NCBI GenBank assembly: GCA_031256445.1
Contig: JAIRQN010000018.1
Location: forward strand, 1 to 64,000
Direction of reading: 5' to 3'
Length of the DNA: 64,000 nucleotides
Origin: Treponema sp.
GTDB taxonomy: Bacteria > Spirochaetota > Spirochaetia > Treponematales > Breznakiellaceae
Part shown: one piece after another, positions 17,208 through 25,549 of the stretch
Layout: every line of letters starts with the position of its first letter
Position numbering within the stretch: position 1 is the first letter of the stretch
Notes under the pieces: generated by a model
The model's database searches: none
What the model saw: the letters and a program-made list of their open reading frames with translations, nothing else
Told to the model about the DNA's origin: nothing
Translations under genes and position numbers: made by a program

Positions 17208-18458
17208 ATGGATTTTGGGTTTCCGACTATTTATTTTTGCCCTTCGTGCGGCAAGAAAATGTTAATGGATAATTATACCAGTTATACCGTCAGTTCAAGC
17301 GAATATTTCTCTGACGGCAGCGTAAAAGAGTCAGGCATTTGCTGCGCGCATTTTACCCCGGATTTGGCAAAATGTCCTCATTGTAAAACGCTTTTTTTCA
17401 GAGGCAACGCAAAATATGAGGAAACATCATTCATAACCAACACAAGTAAAATTAAAGATATCATGGAACCGGGAAGAGACGATCTTATCGATGCTGTTAA
17501 AAACAATATCGCCAAAGACTGGAAAGAAGAAAAAGCGATACGCGGAATGTTATGGTACGATTTTAATATAGATACGCGCAAAGGATATAATATTTTAAGC
17601 GGCGATGAACTGAAAATCTGGCAGGATAATTGCGCCGCTCTGCTGCCGTTGGTAAAAAAAACCCTGAAAGAAATGCAATCAAAGAAAAATAATGAAGATT
17701 ACAGTGATAACGACAGGGAAGAATGTCTTTTTATGATAGCGGAACTTTACCGGAATCTGGGAAAATTTGACAAGTGTATGGAAATTCTTGATGAATTTGG
17801 CGGCAAATGGAGCTGGCTTAAAAAGCAATTTGCGTGGGAATGTAAGGCGAAAAACATTTTTACTTTTGAAGTAATTTCAAAAAATGAAATGAATCTGGAA
17901 AGAGCAAAAGATCAATATGGACAAAATTATTATGACAGGGCAAAATATTTTCTGCCTCCGTACTACGGGCGGAGAAATCTGAAAAAAGTCATCGCGGATT
18001 TTAAGAAGGCTGAAAGTCTGGGCATGAAGGGAATTAATTTTTACCAGGAGAGAGGCGAGTTCTATCTGGAAGAACTTAACGATCCTGACAGCGCAATCGC
18101 CGATTTTACCAAAGCGCTGAAGCAGAAGGACAAAGACGAATGGATGGACAGATACATATCCGTTATTCTCTGTTTACGCAGCAGCGCTTATTTAAAAAAA
18201 GGAAATTTTAAAAAGGCCCTTGCCGACGTACAAACCGCGATTAATGAAGATGCTGAAAATGACAGCCTGTATACCGCGCGCGCTGAAATTCATGAAGCCA
18301 TGGGAAATATTAAAGACGCGCAGAGCGACAGGCGTACGGCTGAAAAAGTAAAACAGAAAAATTTTGAACGTTACGAGAAACAAAAGAAAAAGCTGGAAGC
18401 CATAATAAAAAATTCTGCAAAAAAAATTCGTAAAAGACCCAAAAAAGGCGAAATATGA
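17208..18458 (+). CDS. Zinc-ribbon TPR protein
   Basis: A 416-residue protein. The N-terminus has two CxxC pairs (CPSCGKKM at residues 11-18, and CPHCKTLF near 57-64) that should form a zinc-binding knuckle. The middle is helical and unassigned. From about residue 165 there are TPR-like units (MIAELYRNLGKFDKCMEIL, RGEFYLEELNDPDSAIADFT, RSSAYLKKGNFKKALADVQ). The end is strongly basic (KKKLEAIIKNSAKKIRKRPK), which could bind nucleic acid or simply be a charged tail. AAGGAG precedes the ATG, and the stop overlaps the next start (ATGA). No named family. Confidence 0.7.
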   Translation: MDFGFPTIYFCPSCGKKMLMDNYTSYTVSSSEYFSDGSVKESGICCAHFTPDLAKCPHCKTLFFRGNAKYEETSFITNTSKIKDIMEPGRDDLIDAVKNNIAKDWKEEKAIRGMLWYDFNIDTRKGYNILSGDELKIWQDNCAALLPLVKKTLKEMQSKKNNEDYSDNDREECLFMIAELYRNLGKFDKCMEILDEFGGKWSWLKKQFAWECKAKNIFTFEVISKNEMNLERAKDQYGQNYYDRAKYFLPPYYGRRNLKKVIADFKKAESLGMKGINFYQERGEFYLEELNDPDSAIADFTKALKQKDKDEWMDRYISVILCLRSSAYLKKGNFKKALADVQTAINEDAENDSLYTARAEIHEAMGNIKDAQSDRRTAEKVKQKNFERYEKQKKKLEAIIKNSAKKIRKRPKKGEI

Positions 18459-18847
18459 AAATCGAAAAACTGACATACAGTAACGGCTCTGTTTACGAAG
18501 GAGAAACAGTAAACGAAATACCTCACGGCAAAGGGAAAATGAAATACGCAAATGGCAAGACAGAAAAAGGATACTGGAAAAGAAACGGCGAAAGAAGGAC
18601 AAAAAAAGTTTTTCTGGATTGGGAAAATTATTATGAAATCGCGGAGGCTTTGAACATACTCTATCCGAAAAGGTCGCCTGTGGCGATTTCCGATTCTGAA
18701 TTGATTGAATTGGTTACGGCGCTGCCCGATTTTGACGGAGAGAAGCAGCCTCCGTCAGACATATATTTGTCCTTTATCGCGAACAAATGGATTCTGGTAA
18801 GAGACGGGGGAAGGACATCAACGATTAATGATTCTCCGTTTGTATAA
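18455..18847 (+). CDS. MORN-IscX fusion protein
   Basis: A 130-residue protein coupled to the previous gene by ATGA. Residues 1-45 hold two MORN repeats (GSVYEGETVNEIPHGKGKM, then GKTEKGYWKRNG). Residues about 54-118 align end to end with IscX, the small acidic Fe-S assembly protein: LDWENYYEIAEALNILYP, then VTALPDFDGEKQPPS and IYLSFIANKWI, in place of the W..REIGEALYDAYP, LEDFDDDP and ILEAILLVWL of Escherichia coli IscX. IscX normally binds IscS and iron; fused to MORN and with no isc genes nearby, its role here is open. The domain assignment is from memory of the family. Confidence 0.7.
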   Translation: MKIEKLTYSNGSVYEGETVNEIPHGKGKMKYANGKTEKGYWKRNGERRTKKVFLDWENYYEIAEALNILYPKRSPVAISDSELIELVTALPDFDGEKQPPSDIYLSFIANKWILVRDGGRTSTINDSPFV

Positions 18848-18858
18848 TCAGGGGTATT

Positions 18859-19035
18859 ATGAAAAAGGTTAAAATTAACTCCGCTTTTAGAATGGGCTGG
18901 GACAGATTGGAATTGCCGCTGGTAAACAGATGTTTTGTTCACAGAGGCACGCACCTAACGGCTTTCAGAGATGGATATTCCCGGACAATACGCGAATTTC
19001 TCGGCAAAGAATACAGCGACAGGAACAAGCAATGA
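18859..19035 (+). CDS. Small hypothetical protein (58 aa)
   Basis: A 58-residue open reading frame between two coupled genes. The ATG at 18859 lies five bases after GGGG (18851-18854), and the stop overlaps the next ATG as ATGA. The product is basic (MKKVKINSAFRMGWDRLELP at the N-terminus; ending YSDRNKQ) and has no family I know. Tight packing and coupling support that it is real. An overlapping longer frame starting at 18930 for the next gene would conflict with it, and that longer start has no ribosome site. Confidence 0.55.
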   Translation: MKKVKINSAFRMGWDRLELPLVNRCFVHRGTHLTAFRDGYSRTIREFLGKEYSDRNKQ

Positions 19036-19553
19036 GCGCGGATCAAACGGAACTGGATAAAAAATTTGATGAAGCAATGGTTCTTAATGATGCTGATCGC
19101 TTTGAAGAAGCGGCGGCAATCTTTAAAGAGCTGGCTGAAAAGGGACACGCGCAGGCGCAGCTTGAGCTTGGCAAGTGTTATGATTACGGTCTTGGCGTAC
19201 AAATGGACAGGGACAAAGCGATAGAATGGTTCGCGAAAGCCGCGGAACAGGGACTTGAACTGGCGCGGAGATGGCACGCGCACTGCGTTAACGAAAAAAT
19301 GGAAAGAGAATCAGAAGACCCAAAGGAATTGATAAAAGCGTATTCATATCAATTTGATATTGTATCTGACGGTATAGAAGCGGAAAAAGAAATCTGTGAA
19401 AAATTAAATCTGATATGCAAAGGTAAAACCAATACCCATGAGCTGGCAAGAAGATGTTACATGCTTGATATTTATTTAATCAGGGAAAAAGAAAGCGATT
19501 ACGATCTCTTTGAAAAAATACATGATATTGCCGAAAAACACGGAGGACATTAG
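19032..19553 (+). CDS. Sel1 repeat protein
   Basis: A 173-residue protein; the start at 19032 (MSADQTELDKKF) is preferred because it is coupled (ATGA) to the 58-residue gene. Residues about 8-80 hold two Sel1 units (AIFKELAEKGHAQAQLELGK, YGLGVQMDRDKAIEWFAKAA). The remaining 90 residues are helical, without a known domain (AYSYQFDIVSDGIEAEKEI). The next gene starts on the last base of its stop. It probably works as an adaptor in the same assembly as the other island proteins; this is inference from operon position. Confidence 0.75.
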   Translation: MSADQTELDKKFDEAMVLNDADRFEEAAAIFKELAEKGHAQAQLELGKCYDYGLGVQMDRDKAIEWFAKAAEQGLELARRWHAHCVNEKMERESEDPKELIKAYSYQFDIVSDGIEAEKEICEKLNLICKGKTNTHELARRCYMLDIYLIREKESDYDLFEKIHDIAEKHGGH

Positions 19554-19993
19554 TGGCAAAACTGGAATTTGATGATGTATTCCACATGATAAAAAATATT
19601 ACAGATGCAGAAAAAGAATGTGATACAGGTTTTTGGATAAATACGGACGGAATTTTTCATGACGATGATCCGATGCCCAATGTTTCTGACTTAACCTGCC
19701 ATTGCGGTATTAGTCATTATGAACCAACCGGAGGCTGGATAGTAACGCCCTGGCTTTATACAATGGATTGCCCCGCTGTTTTTAAAACACTCGAAAGCGC
19801 CCGCAAAATGGCGTTTTTCTGGCTTAACTGGATGGGCTATCTTTACGGAGACGGAATAGAAGAGCCGAGATTTGAAGCCGACTGGCTTTCCGTTAAATCA
19901 AACCGCTCTGTAATTATGATGTTATTCGAACAGGAAGCGGAAAAATTCCGTAATGAGTTAAAAGAAGAAGAAGGAATGAGGGAACATGATTAA
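19553..19993 (+). CDS. Hypothetical protein, paralogue of 21161
   Basis: A 146-residue protein starting with GTG at 19553, overlapping the previous stop by one base, with GGAGG six bases before it. Visible features: FWINTDGIFHDDDP, LTCHCGISHYEPTGGWIVTP, a hydrophobic AFFWLNWMGYLYGDG and FEADWLSVKSNRSVIMMLFE. The protein at 21161 shares the same order of motifs, with the DUF4116 protein between them. No named family is recognised. Conserved Trp residues and a CHC/CCC pair suggest a compact fold, possibly metal-binding. Function unknown. Confidence 0.65.
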   Translation: MAKLEFDDVFHMIKNITDAEKECDTGFWINTDGIFHDDDPMPNVSDLTCHCGISHYEPTGGWIVTPWLYTMDCPAVFKTLESARKMAFFWLNWMGYLYGDGIEEPRFEADWLSVKSNRSVIMMLFEQEAEKFRNELKEEEGMREHD

Positions 19994-20011
19994 TTTACAG
20001 GCAGTGATGTT

Positions 20012-21142
20012 ATGGAATTAATTTTAACCGAAAAAAACGCTCTGGAAAGAGCAAAACAAAACGGCAGAGCGCTTGACCTTGTTCCTGAAAGGCTAAAAAC
20101 AGAAGAAGTATGTCTTGCGGCTGTAGGACAGTGTACCACCGCGCTTGAATTTGTTCCCGCGGAATTCCAAACAGAAGAATTTTTAATAAAAGCGGTAAGT
20201 CAAAACCGGTGGATGCTCAGAGCTATTCCTATAAAACAAATTACACCCGAAATATGCAATGCGGCTGTTAAGCACAGCAGTTATGCGCTTGAATATGTTC
20301 CTAAAGAATTCAAAACAGCGAAAATGTGTTACGCGGCGGTTAAATCAAACGGGCAGGCGTTATGTGATGTTCCCGATGAACTTAAGACCGCGCAAATGTG
20401 TTTAATGGCAGTAAAGAGTAAAAACTTTGGAGGCAATTGTCTTCAATGGGTTCCTGATAAATTTAAAACAGAGGAAATGTGTCAGATTGCGGTAAAAAAA
20501 GACGGTGAAGCGCTTGAACATGTTCCTAAAAAATTTATAACAAAAGAACTGTGCTTTGCGGCGATAAATTCCGGATATGTCGGCTTTGACAGTGTTCCTG
20601 CGCTCAAGTTTGTTCCCAAAAAGTTTAGAACTTATGACCTGTATCTCGCATTGATGAAGGTACGCGGCTATGCTCTTAAATGGGTTCCTGCTAAATTTAT
20701 TACAGAGGAGCTATGTCTTACTGCAGTTAGAGAATGCAATAACGCAATTGAGTTTATTCCCAAAAAAGCATGGACAAAGGAATTATGTTTTACCGCGCTT
20801 AAAGAAAGCAAATATGCGCTTTCTTACATTCCTGATGAACACAAAACAGCCGAAATCTGTTTTATTGCGGTTGAGCAATTTGCTTATATGCTTGCGTATG
20901 TTCCCGAAAAATTAAAAACAATTGAATTATGCTGTATGGCTGTAGAAAATTTCGGCAGAGCGCTTCAATTTGTTCCTGAAAAATTAAAAACATTGGAACT
21001 CTGCCAGCTTGCCGTAGATAATGATTTTCACGATGAGAATTACGACGGGGACGGCTATGATTATGACGGCGGCGAAGTGATTAAATATATTCCCGATGAA
21101 TTGAGGGCTCAGATTAAATATGATTCAGAGGATGAGGGATGA
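20012..21142 (+). CDS. DUF4116 repeat protein, 14 units
   Basis: A 376-residue protein made almost wholly of about 14 units of 24 residues with the pattern K-T-x-E-x-C-x-x-A-V-x8-A-L-x-x-V-P, such as EVCLAAVGQCTTALEFVP, EICNAAVKHSSYALEYVP and ELCFTALKESKYALSYIP. Two units are longer: unit 8 contains GYVGFDSVPALKFVP and unit 14 an acidic Asp/Tyr/Gly insertion. This is the DUF4116 family, predicted all-helical and of unknown function. No signal peptide. It sits between two paralogous genes (19553 and 21161), which suggests a three-gene module that arose by duplication. The ribosome site is weak. Confidence 0.8.
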   Translation: MELILTEKNALERAKQNGRALDLVPERLKTEEVCLAAVGQCTTALEFVPAEFQTEEFLIKAVSQNRWMLRAIPIKQITPEICNAAVKHSSYALEYVPKEFKTAKMCYAAVKSNGQALCDVPDELKTAQMCLMAVKSKNFGGNCLQWVPDKFKTEEMCQIAVKKDGEALEHVPKKFITKELCFAAINSGYVGFDSVPALKFVPKKFRTYDLYLALMKVRGYALKWVPAKFITEELCLTAVRECNNAIEFIPKKAWTKELCFTALKESKYALSYIPDEHKTAEICFIAVEQFAYMLAYVPEKLKTIELCCMAVENFGRALQFVPEKLKTLELCQLAVDNDFHDENYDGDGYDYDGGEVIKYIPDELRAQIKYDSEDEG

Positions 21143-21160
21143 TAACAAGGAGTAAAAATA

Positions 21161-21598
21161 ATGAACTACGATGAAGTAACGAGTATAATCAGCAATATAA
21201 TAAACATAAAAGAGGATTATGAAGTATTCTTTTGGGTTGGAACAGATGGCATATTCCATAATACAGAGAATCCAAATCCAAGAGATGAGTTAATATGCTG
21301 CTGCGGCATTTCCTATTCAACAGAAACCGGCGATTGGATAGTAACACCCTGGCTATATAATATTGATATTCCGGGTGTATATAAGTCTGCGCATAACGCA
21401 AGGGCAATGGCTTTTTTCTGGCTGAACTGGATGAGTAATCTTTACGGTGATGAAACAGAAGAACCGGTTTTTGAAGCTGACTGGCTCTCCGTAAAATCAA
21501 ATCGTTCTGTGGTAATGATGCTGTTTGACATGGAAGCCAGAAAATTTAAAGATGAATTGTATAAAAATGAAGAAGAAGATGATTTATGCAGACAGTAA
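21161..21598 (+). CDS. Hypothetical protein, paralogue of 19553
   Basis: A 145-residue protein with an AAGGAG site. It matches the protein at 19553 along its whole length: FFWVGTDGIFHNTENP, LICCCGISYSTETGDWIVTP, AMAFFWLNWMSNLYGDETEE and FEADWLSVKSNRSVVMMLFD. The two differ mainly at the ends and in the metal-like CHC versus CCC. No named family. Flanked downstream by a non-coding repeat stretch, so it may be the last gene of a transcript segment. Confidence 0.65.
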   Translation: MNYDEVTSIISNIINIKEDYEVFFWVGTDGIFHNTENPNPRDELICCCGISYSTETGDWIVTPWLYNIDIPGVYKSAHNARAMAFFWLNWMSNLYGDETEEPVFEADWLSVKSNRSVVMMLFDMEARKFKDELYKNEEEDDLCRQ

Positions 21599-21612
21599 AA
21601 TTAAAGAAGATT

Positions 21613-21730
21613 AACCACGAACGTTCACGAACTTGCGATTCGACATCTGGGAGTTCGTGCTGGTTAGTGTGGTTTGTGGTAAAATTCTTCCCTGCGATCT
21701 TCGCGCCTCTGCCTGCCTGTCCTGCCTGTC
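21613..21730. repeat. Extragenic inverted and tandem repeats
   Basis: A 178-base gap inside the otherwise packed island. CACGAAC (21626-21632) pairs with GTTCGTG (21653-21659), and AACCAC at 21613 can pair with GTGGTT near 21669. Then a 9-bp tandem duplication, CTGCCTGTC, lies at 21713-21721 and 21722-21730, followed by GGCAGACA, which can fold back on it. Composition differs from the neighbouring genes. I see no gene here; it looks like a mobile or dispersed extragenic repeat. Confidence 0.5.
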
Positions 21731-21776
21731 GGCAGACAAGTGAGAGGTCTTTTGAATATAAGGAGTGAAGAAAGTT

Positions 21777-23117
21777 ATGAATGAGACAAAAATCGCGAAA
21801 AAATTAAATTCATTTTTCTGCTGGTTATGCGTAAAAGGAATACGAAAACAATTTTGCATTGTCTGCGATTATACACTGGAACATATCAACAGATTGACTG
21901 CGGCTATGAATGCCGGAGGCGCTGCCGAGCAGTTTGAAATGGGGCTGTGTTATTATCTTGGAGACGGCGTTGATCAGGATTATGACGCGGCTTTTCTGTG
22001 GTTCTCGAAAGCGGCGGAACAAAACTACGCGAAGGCGCAGCTTTATTTAGGGGAATGTTACGACTCAGGTTACGGCGTTGAACAGGATCGCAAGCAGGCG
22101 GGGCGGTTGTTTTTAAAAGCGGCACAGCAGGGTTTGGCGGAAGCGCAATTCAGGGTAACAAGCTGCTTTATGGGAACTTTTAACGGCTTTGAATATAATC
22201 CTGAACAATATAAGTATTGGAAAGATAAAGCCGCCGAACAGGGATACGGCTCAAAGGAGTACCAGAGAGACTGCGATAAAGAGCGAGCTATAGAAAACGC
22301 CGCGCGGTGGAGACGCAACGAAAAAGAATTAAAAAGGTTAAACCTTAATACAATTGAAGATTTGGAAAACCTCCTTAAACCTATCGTAAAGCACGCGACA
22401 AAATTAATTATTAAAAGACAGGAGACAGAACCACAGGACAGTTATCTGCGTTCCCATTTTCGCGGGCAGCCGTATTTTGAAAAAGGCGAAAAGTGGCCTT
22501 CATTGAAAGAAGGAGATCAATTCGATTTTATTTTTCAAATTTTCAATACCGGGGACATCAATCTTCCTTTCAATATAAAACTTTTGCAATTCTATTATGA
22601 TTATGAAAATTCCCCGATTTCATACCGGACATATACAGATGATTATGTCTGCCTCGGTTATAAATACGGGAACGGCTGGCTTGTGAAAGCTTATGAAAAA
22701 TTGGATATTGCAAACAGTTTTACTATGGATAAACCGGACTGGTGCTGCACGGATCTTTACTGTGAATTTGAATGTAAAGCAATAAAATCTTTGCCTTGTT
22801 GGAAATATTCAAATGAATGTAATGAAACCGTAGAAATGTTTTGCGAAAAACTTGATGGCGAGAGTAAAGATAAAAACTTTGACAGTTATAATTTTGTTGC
22901 GGAAAAACTTGGCTGCGAACAGGATTTTATAACTAAACTGGGCGGATATCCCAATTGGCTTCAGGGGGACGGCTCGCCAAAAAATAAAGATTTTCAGTTG
23001 TTGTTTCAGCTTGATTCGGAAGACGAAGCGGGACTGCATTGGGTAGATGTTGGATTGGTATATGTCTTTTATAATCCCAAAACCAAAAAATTTATTTTTG
23101 AAATTCAATATTGCTGA
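21777..23117 (+). CDS. Sel1/DUF1963 (YwqG-like) protein
   Basis: A 446-residue protein. The ATG at 21777 is chosen since AAGGAG (21760-21765) is 11 bases away, while the in-frame GTG at 21765 overlaps that site. Residues about 35-150 have three Sel1 repeats (MGLCYYLGDGVDQDYDAAFL, LGECYDSGYGVEQDRKQAGR). From about residue 195 comes a DUF1963 (YwqG-like) domain with SHFRGQPYFEKGEKWPSL, FDFIFQIFNTGDINLP and, near the end, GGYPNWLQGD and FQLLFQLDSEDEAGLHW. DUF1963 proteins often lie near toxin-immunity genes, but their chemistry is unknown. Confidence 0.75.
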   Translation: MNETKIAKKLNSFFCWLCVKGIRKQFCIVCDYTLEHINRLTAAMNAGGAAEQFEMGLCYYLGDGVDQDYDAAFLWFSKAAEQNYAKAQLYLGECYDSGYGVEQDRKQAGRLFLKAAQQGLAEAQFRVTSCFMGTFNGFEYNPEQYKYWKDKAAEQGYGSKEYQRDCDKERAIENAARWRRNEKELKRLNLNTIEDLENLLKPIVKHATKLIIKRQETEPQDSYLRSHFRGQPYFEKGEKWPSLKEGDQFDFIFQIFNTGDINLPFNIKLLQFYYDYENSPISYRTYTDDYVCLGYKYGNGWLVKAYEKLDIANSFTMDKPDWCCTDLYCEFECKAIKSLPCWKYSNECNETVEMFCEKLDGESKDKNFDSYNFVAEKLGCEQDFITKLGGYPNWLQGDGSPKNKDFQLLFQLDSEDEAGLHWVDVGLVYVFYNPKTKKFIFEIQYC

Positions 23118-23143
23118 TAAAAGAAATAATTATGGAGGAAACG

Positions 23144-25546
23144 ATGAGTAACGAAAAAATCACAGACCCGCAGGAGCAGGTAGCCGAAGGCGACCGTTTT
23201 TACAACGGCGATGGAGTCGAAAAAGATTTTGAACAGGCTGTCGCATGGTATAAAAAAGCGGCGGAGCAGGGTTACGCGCAAGGGCAGTACTACCTTGGCT
23301 ATTGTTACCATGAAGGGGAGGGCGTTGAACAGGATTACGCGCAGGCTGCGGCATTGTATTCAAAAGCGGCGCAGCAGGGAAACGCGGCTGCGCAGCAAAA
23401 ATTTGGTTTTTGCCATTATGCGGGCGAAGGCGTGGATCAGGATTTTGAGAAAGCTTTTTATTGGTATACACAATCGGCACAGCAGGGCAGGGCATACGCG
23501 CAGTATCTTCTGGGCGCGTGTTATTACAACGGGGAAGGCGTAGAGAAGGATTTTTCCCAGGCTGTGCATTGGTTCACAAAAGCCGCCGATCAAAACGATG
23601 ACACGGCGCAGTGTATGCTGGGACTGTGTTTTTACTTCGGCTCAGGCGCGGATATGGATTACAAAAAGGCTGCATATTGGCTGGAAAAATCCGCGCAGCA
23701 GGGTAATTCGGACGCGCAATTCTACCTTGGAGACTGTTATCTGCAGGGAGAAGGCGTCGAAGAAGACCACGCGAAAGCGGCTTACTGGTACGAAAAATCC
23801 GCGCAGCAGGATCACAAGGTTGCGCAATTTAAACTGGCATACCGTTACCTGGAAGGCGACGGCGTTGGCTGTGATACGGAGAAGGCAGTTTATTGGTACA
23901 CGAAATCGGCTGAACAGGGTTATGATCGCGCTCAATACAGCCTGGGAGTTTACTATAATGACGGCGAGAGCGCAGAACAGGATAAGGAAAAAGCCGTCTA
24001 TTGGTTTACGAAAGCGGCGCAGCAGGGCTATGCGGATTCCTGTGTGGAACTGGCTATAATGTACCTGAAAGGAAAAGGCGTAGAAAATGATATAGAAAAA
24101 GGCATTTATTGGTTCAGGGAAGCCGCGAAATCCGGAGAGCCGGGACCAATGCTGAATTTCGGGCAATGGTTGTTAAGCGAAGCCAACGGAGCGCAGGATG
24201 ACATAATCGAAGGACTCCAGTGGATAGAAAAAGCAGCGGACGGGAATGAACATAACGAGGATGAAATATTATGGCAGGCAAGGTGGGTGTTAGCCGAAAT
24301 ATACGAGTATGGTTTTTTCCGGATAACCAAAGATTTGGAAAAAGCGAAACGTTTCTACGAGTTGCTGGTTGAAAACGGAGACAATACCGCCGATGTTTAT
24401 TTTAAACTATTGTCTAATGGAAAAGAGGATGCCAACAGTTCACGGGGCTGGAGCGATAAAAACCTTATTGTAAAAGTTCTATCGGAAAGTTTCCCGGATT
24501 TTGACGTATCAGGCGCGTTATACGAAAAAGCGCCGGATTATTCTGATGCGGTCTTTACAGACGCGCAAAGGGAAGAGTGTCTGCCCATCGCGGAAAAAAT
24601 GCTGGAGCTGGCAGATATTGCAAAACGCGAAAGTATTTTGGCGTTCGCCGGGATAGCGGAAAAAGAAGAAGACGTTTATTTAAAAACGGCTTTAAAAATC
24701 GCGGCGGACGGCATACGGGCGGATCTGTTTACGCAACTAATGGTTATCCTTTTTATTAAAGACAGGCCCTCAGGCGCGGCTCTGCTTAAAAGACTGATTG
24801 TTCTCCACGGAATTTTCGCAATAATAAAAGGCGATTTTACAGTATTAAAATTAAAAGTGCTGATAGGATCGTTATACGTTCCGAAGATTCTGGCTCCCAA
24901 AAACGCTGAACGCAGGTATAAAATGACATTTAACTATTTGCTGACGCACCGTGAAATACCCAGGCAGTATTTCGCGGATTTAAACACATTCTATGATAAG
25001 GTATTGCCGGACCCGGAAATGATGCAGAGATTTTTAACTTTCGCGCATGGCAGATGCGTTTATTTCGCCAATGAAAATCCTGACATTGAGCCGCCGTTCG
25101 AGGCTGAGACATTTGACATGGTATTGTTCGGCGAAAAAGAAAGGCGCGTGCTTGTTATAACATTGCCCAAATGCGATACCCCGCCGGAAAGTTATCAGAT
25201 AGCGATTCCCATATTAAGACAAAATGCGGGATACTATACCTGCGAACTGTCTGTCGATCCTTTGACTGACATACCCTGTTTCATATTCGGCGAATGGAAC
25301 GCTGAACAGAAACACTCAAATTACGGAAAGATAGAAATGAAAAGCGAAAACAGTTTTGCAAAAATGGCGGTGGAAATCGCTTACGGGAAAATTCTTAAAG
25401 AGCCGCCTTTTGAACGTAATAACATGAAATTTGATACTCCCACGCTGGAATTGTACTGCGAAAAATGCGGAACCAACAACTTTTTTTATGAAGATAATGA
25501 TCCGCCGTTTCATTGCGACAACTGCGGCACGGCGCTGCAGGAGTAA
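23144..25546 (+). CDS. Sel1 protein with MotA-like segment and zinc ribbon
   Basis: An 800-residue protein; the ATG at 23144 follows GGAGG (23134-23138). Residues about 10-335 hold nine or ten Sel1 repeats (LGYCYHEGEGVEQDYAQAAA and so on). At about 480-582 is a segment that reads like the cytoplasmic loop plus tail of MotA without its membrane helices: KMLELADIAKRESILAFAG, DVYLKTALKIAADGI, then ALLKRLIVLHGIFAIIKGD. It is more diverged than in the protein at 13316. A beta-rich part follows and the end is a zinc ribbon (CEKCGTNN, CDNCGTAL). It ends three bases before the STAND ATPase, so the two are probably made together. Confidence 0.7.
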   Translation: MSNEKITDPQEQVAEGDRFYNGDGVEKDFEQAVAWYKKAAEQGYAQGQYYLGYCYHEGEGVEQDYAQAAALYSKAAQQGNAAAQQKFGFCHYAGEGVDQDFEKAFYWYTQSAQQGRAYAQYLLGACYYNGEGVEKDFSQAVHWFTKAADQNDDTAQCMLGLCFYFGSGADMDYKKAAYWLEKSAQQGNSDAQFYLGDCYLQGEGVEEDHAKAAYWYEKSAQQDHKVAQFKLAYRYLEGDGVGCDTEKAVYWYTKSAEQGYDRAQYSLGVYYNDGESAEQDKEKAVYWFTKAAQQGYADSCVELAIMYLKGKGVENDIEKGIYWFREAAKSGEPGPMLNFGQWLLSEANGAQDDIIEGLQWIEKAADGNEHNEDEILWQARWVLAEIYEYGFFRITKDLEKAKRFYELLVENGDNTADVYFKLLSNGKEDANSSRGWSDKNLIVKVLSESFPDFDVSGALYEKAPDYSDAVFTDAQREECLPIAEKMLELADIAKRESILAFAGIAEKEEDVYLKTALKIAADGIRADLFTQLMVILFIKDRPSGAALLKRLIVLHGIFAIIKGDFTVLKLKVLIGSLYVPKILAPKNAERRYKMTFNYLLTHREIPRQYFADLNTFYDKVLPDPEMMQRFLTFAHGRCVYFANENPDIEPPFEAETFDMVLFGEKERRVLVITLPKCDTPPESYQIAIPILRQNAGYYTCELSVDPLTDIPCFIFGEWNAEQKHSNYGKIEMKSENSFAKMAVEIAYGKILKEPPFERNNMKFDTPTLELYCEKCGTNNFFYEDNDPPFHCDNCGTALQE

Positions 25547-25549
25547 ATT

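Noticed and set aside
20012-21142. Regular repeats suggesting a CRISPR array
   Set aside because: The period is about 72 bases, the repeats are diverged, and they encode a continuous DUF4116 protein.
23111-23143. Upstream TTG start for the 800-residue Sel1 protein
   Set aside because: It overlaps the preceding stop and lacks a ribosome site, while GGAGG stands in front of the ATG at 23144.
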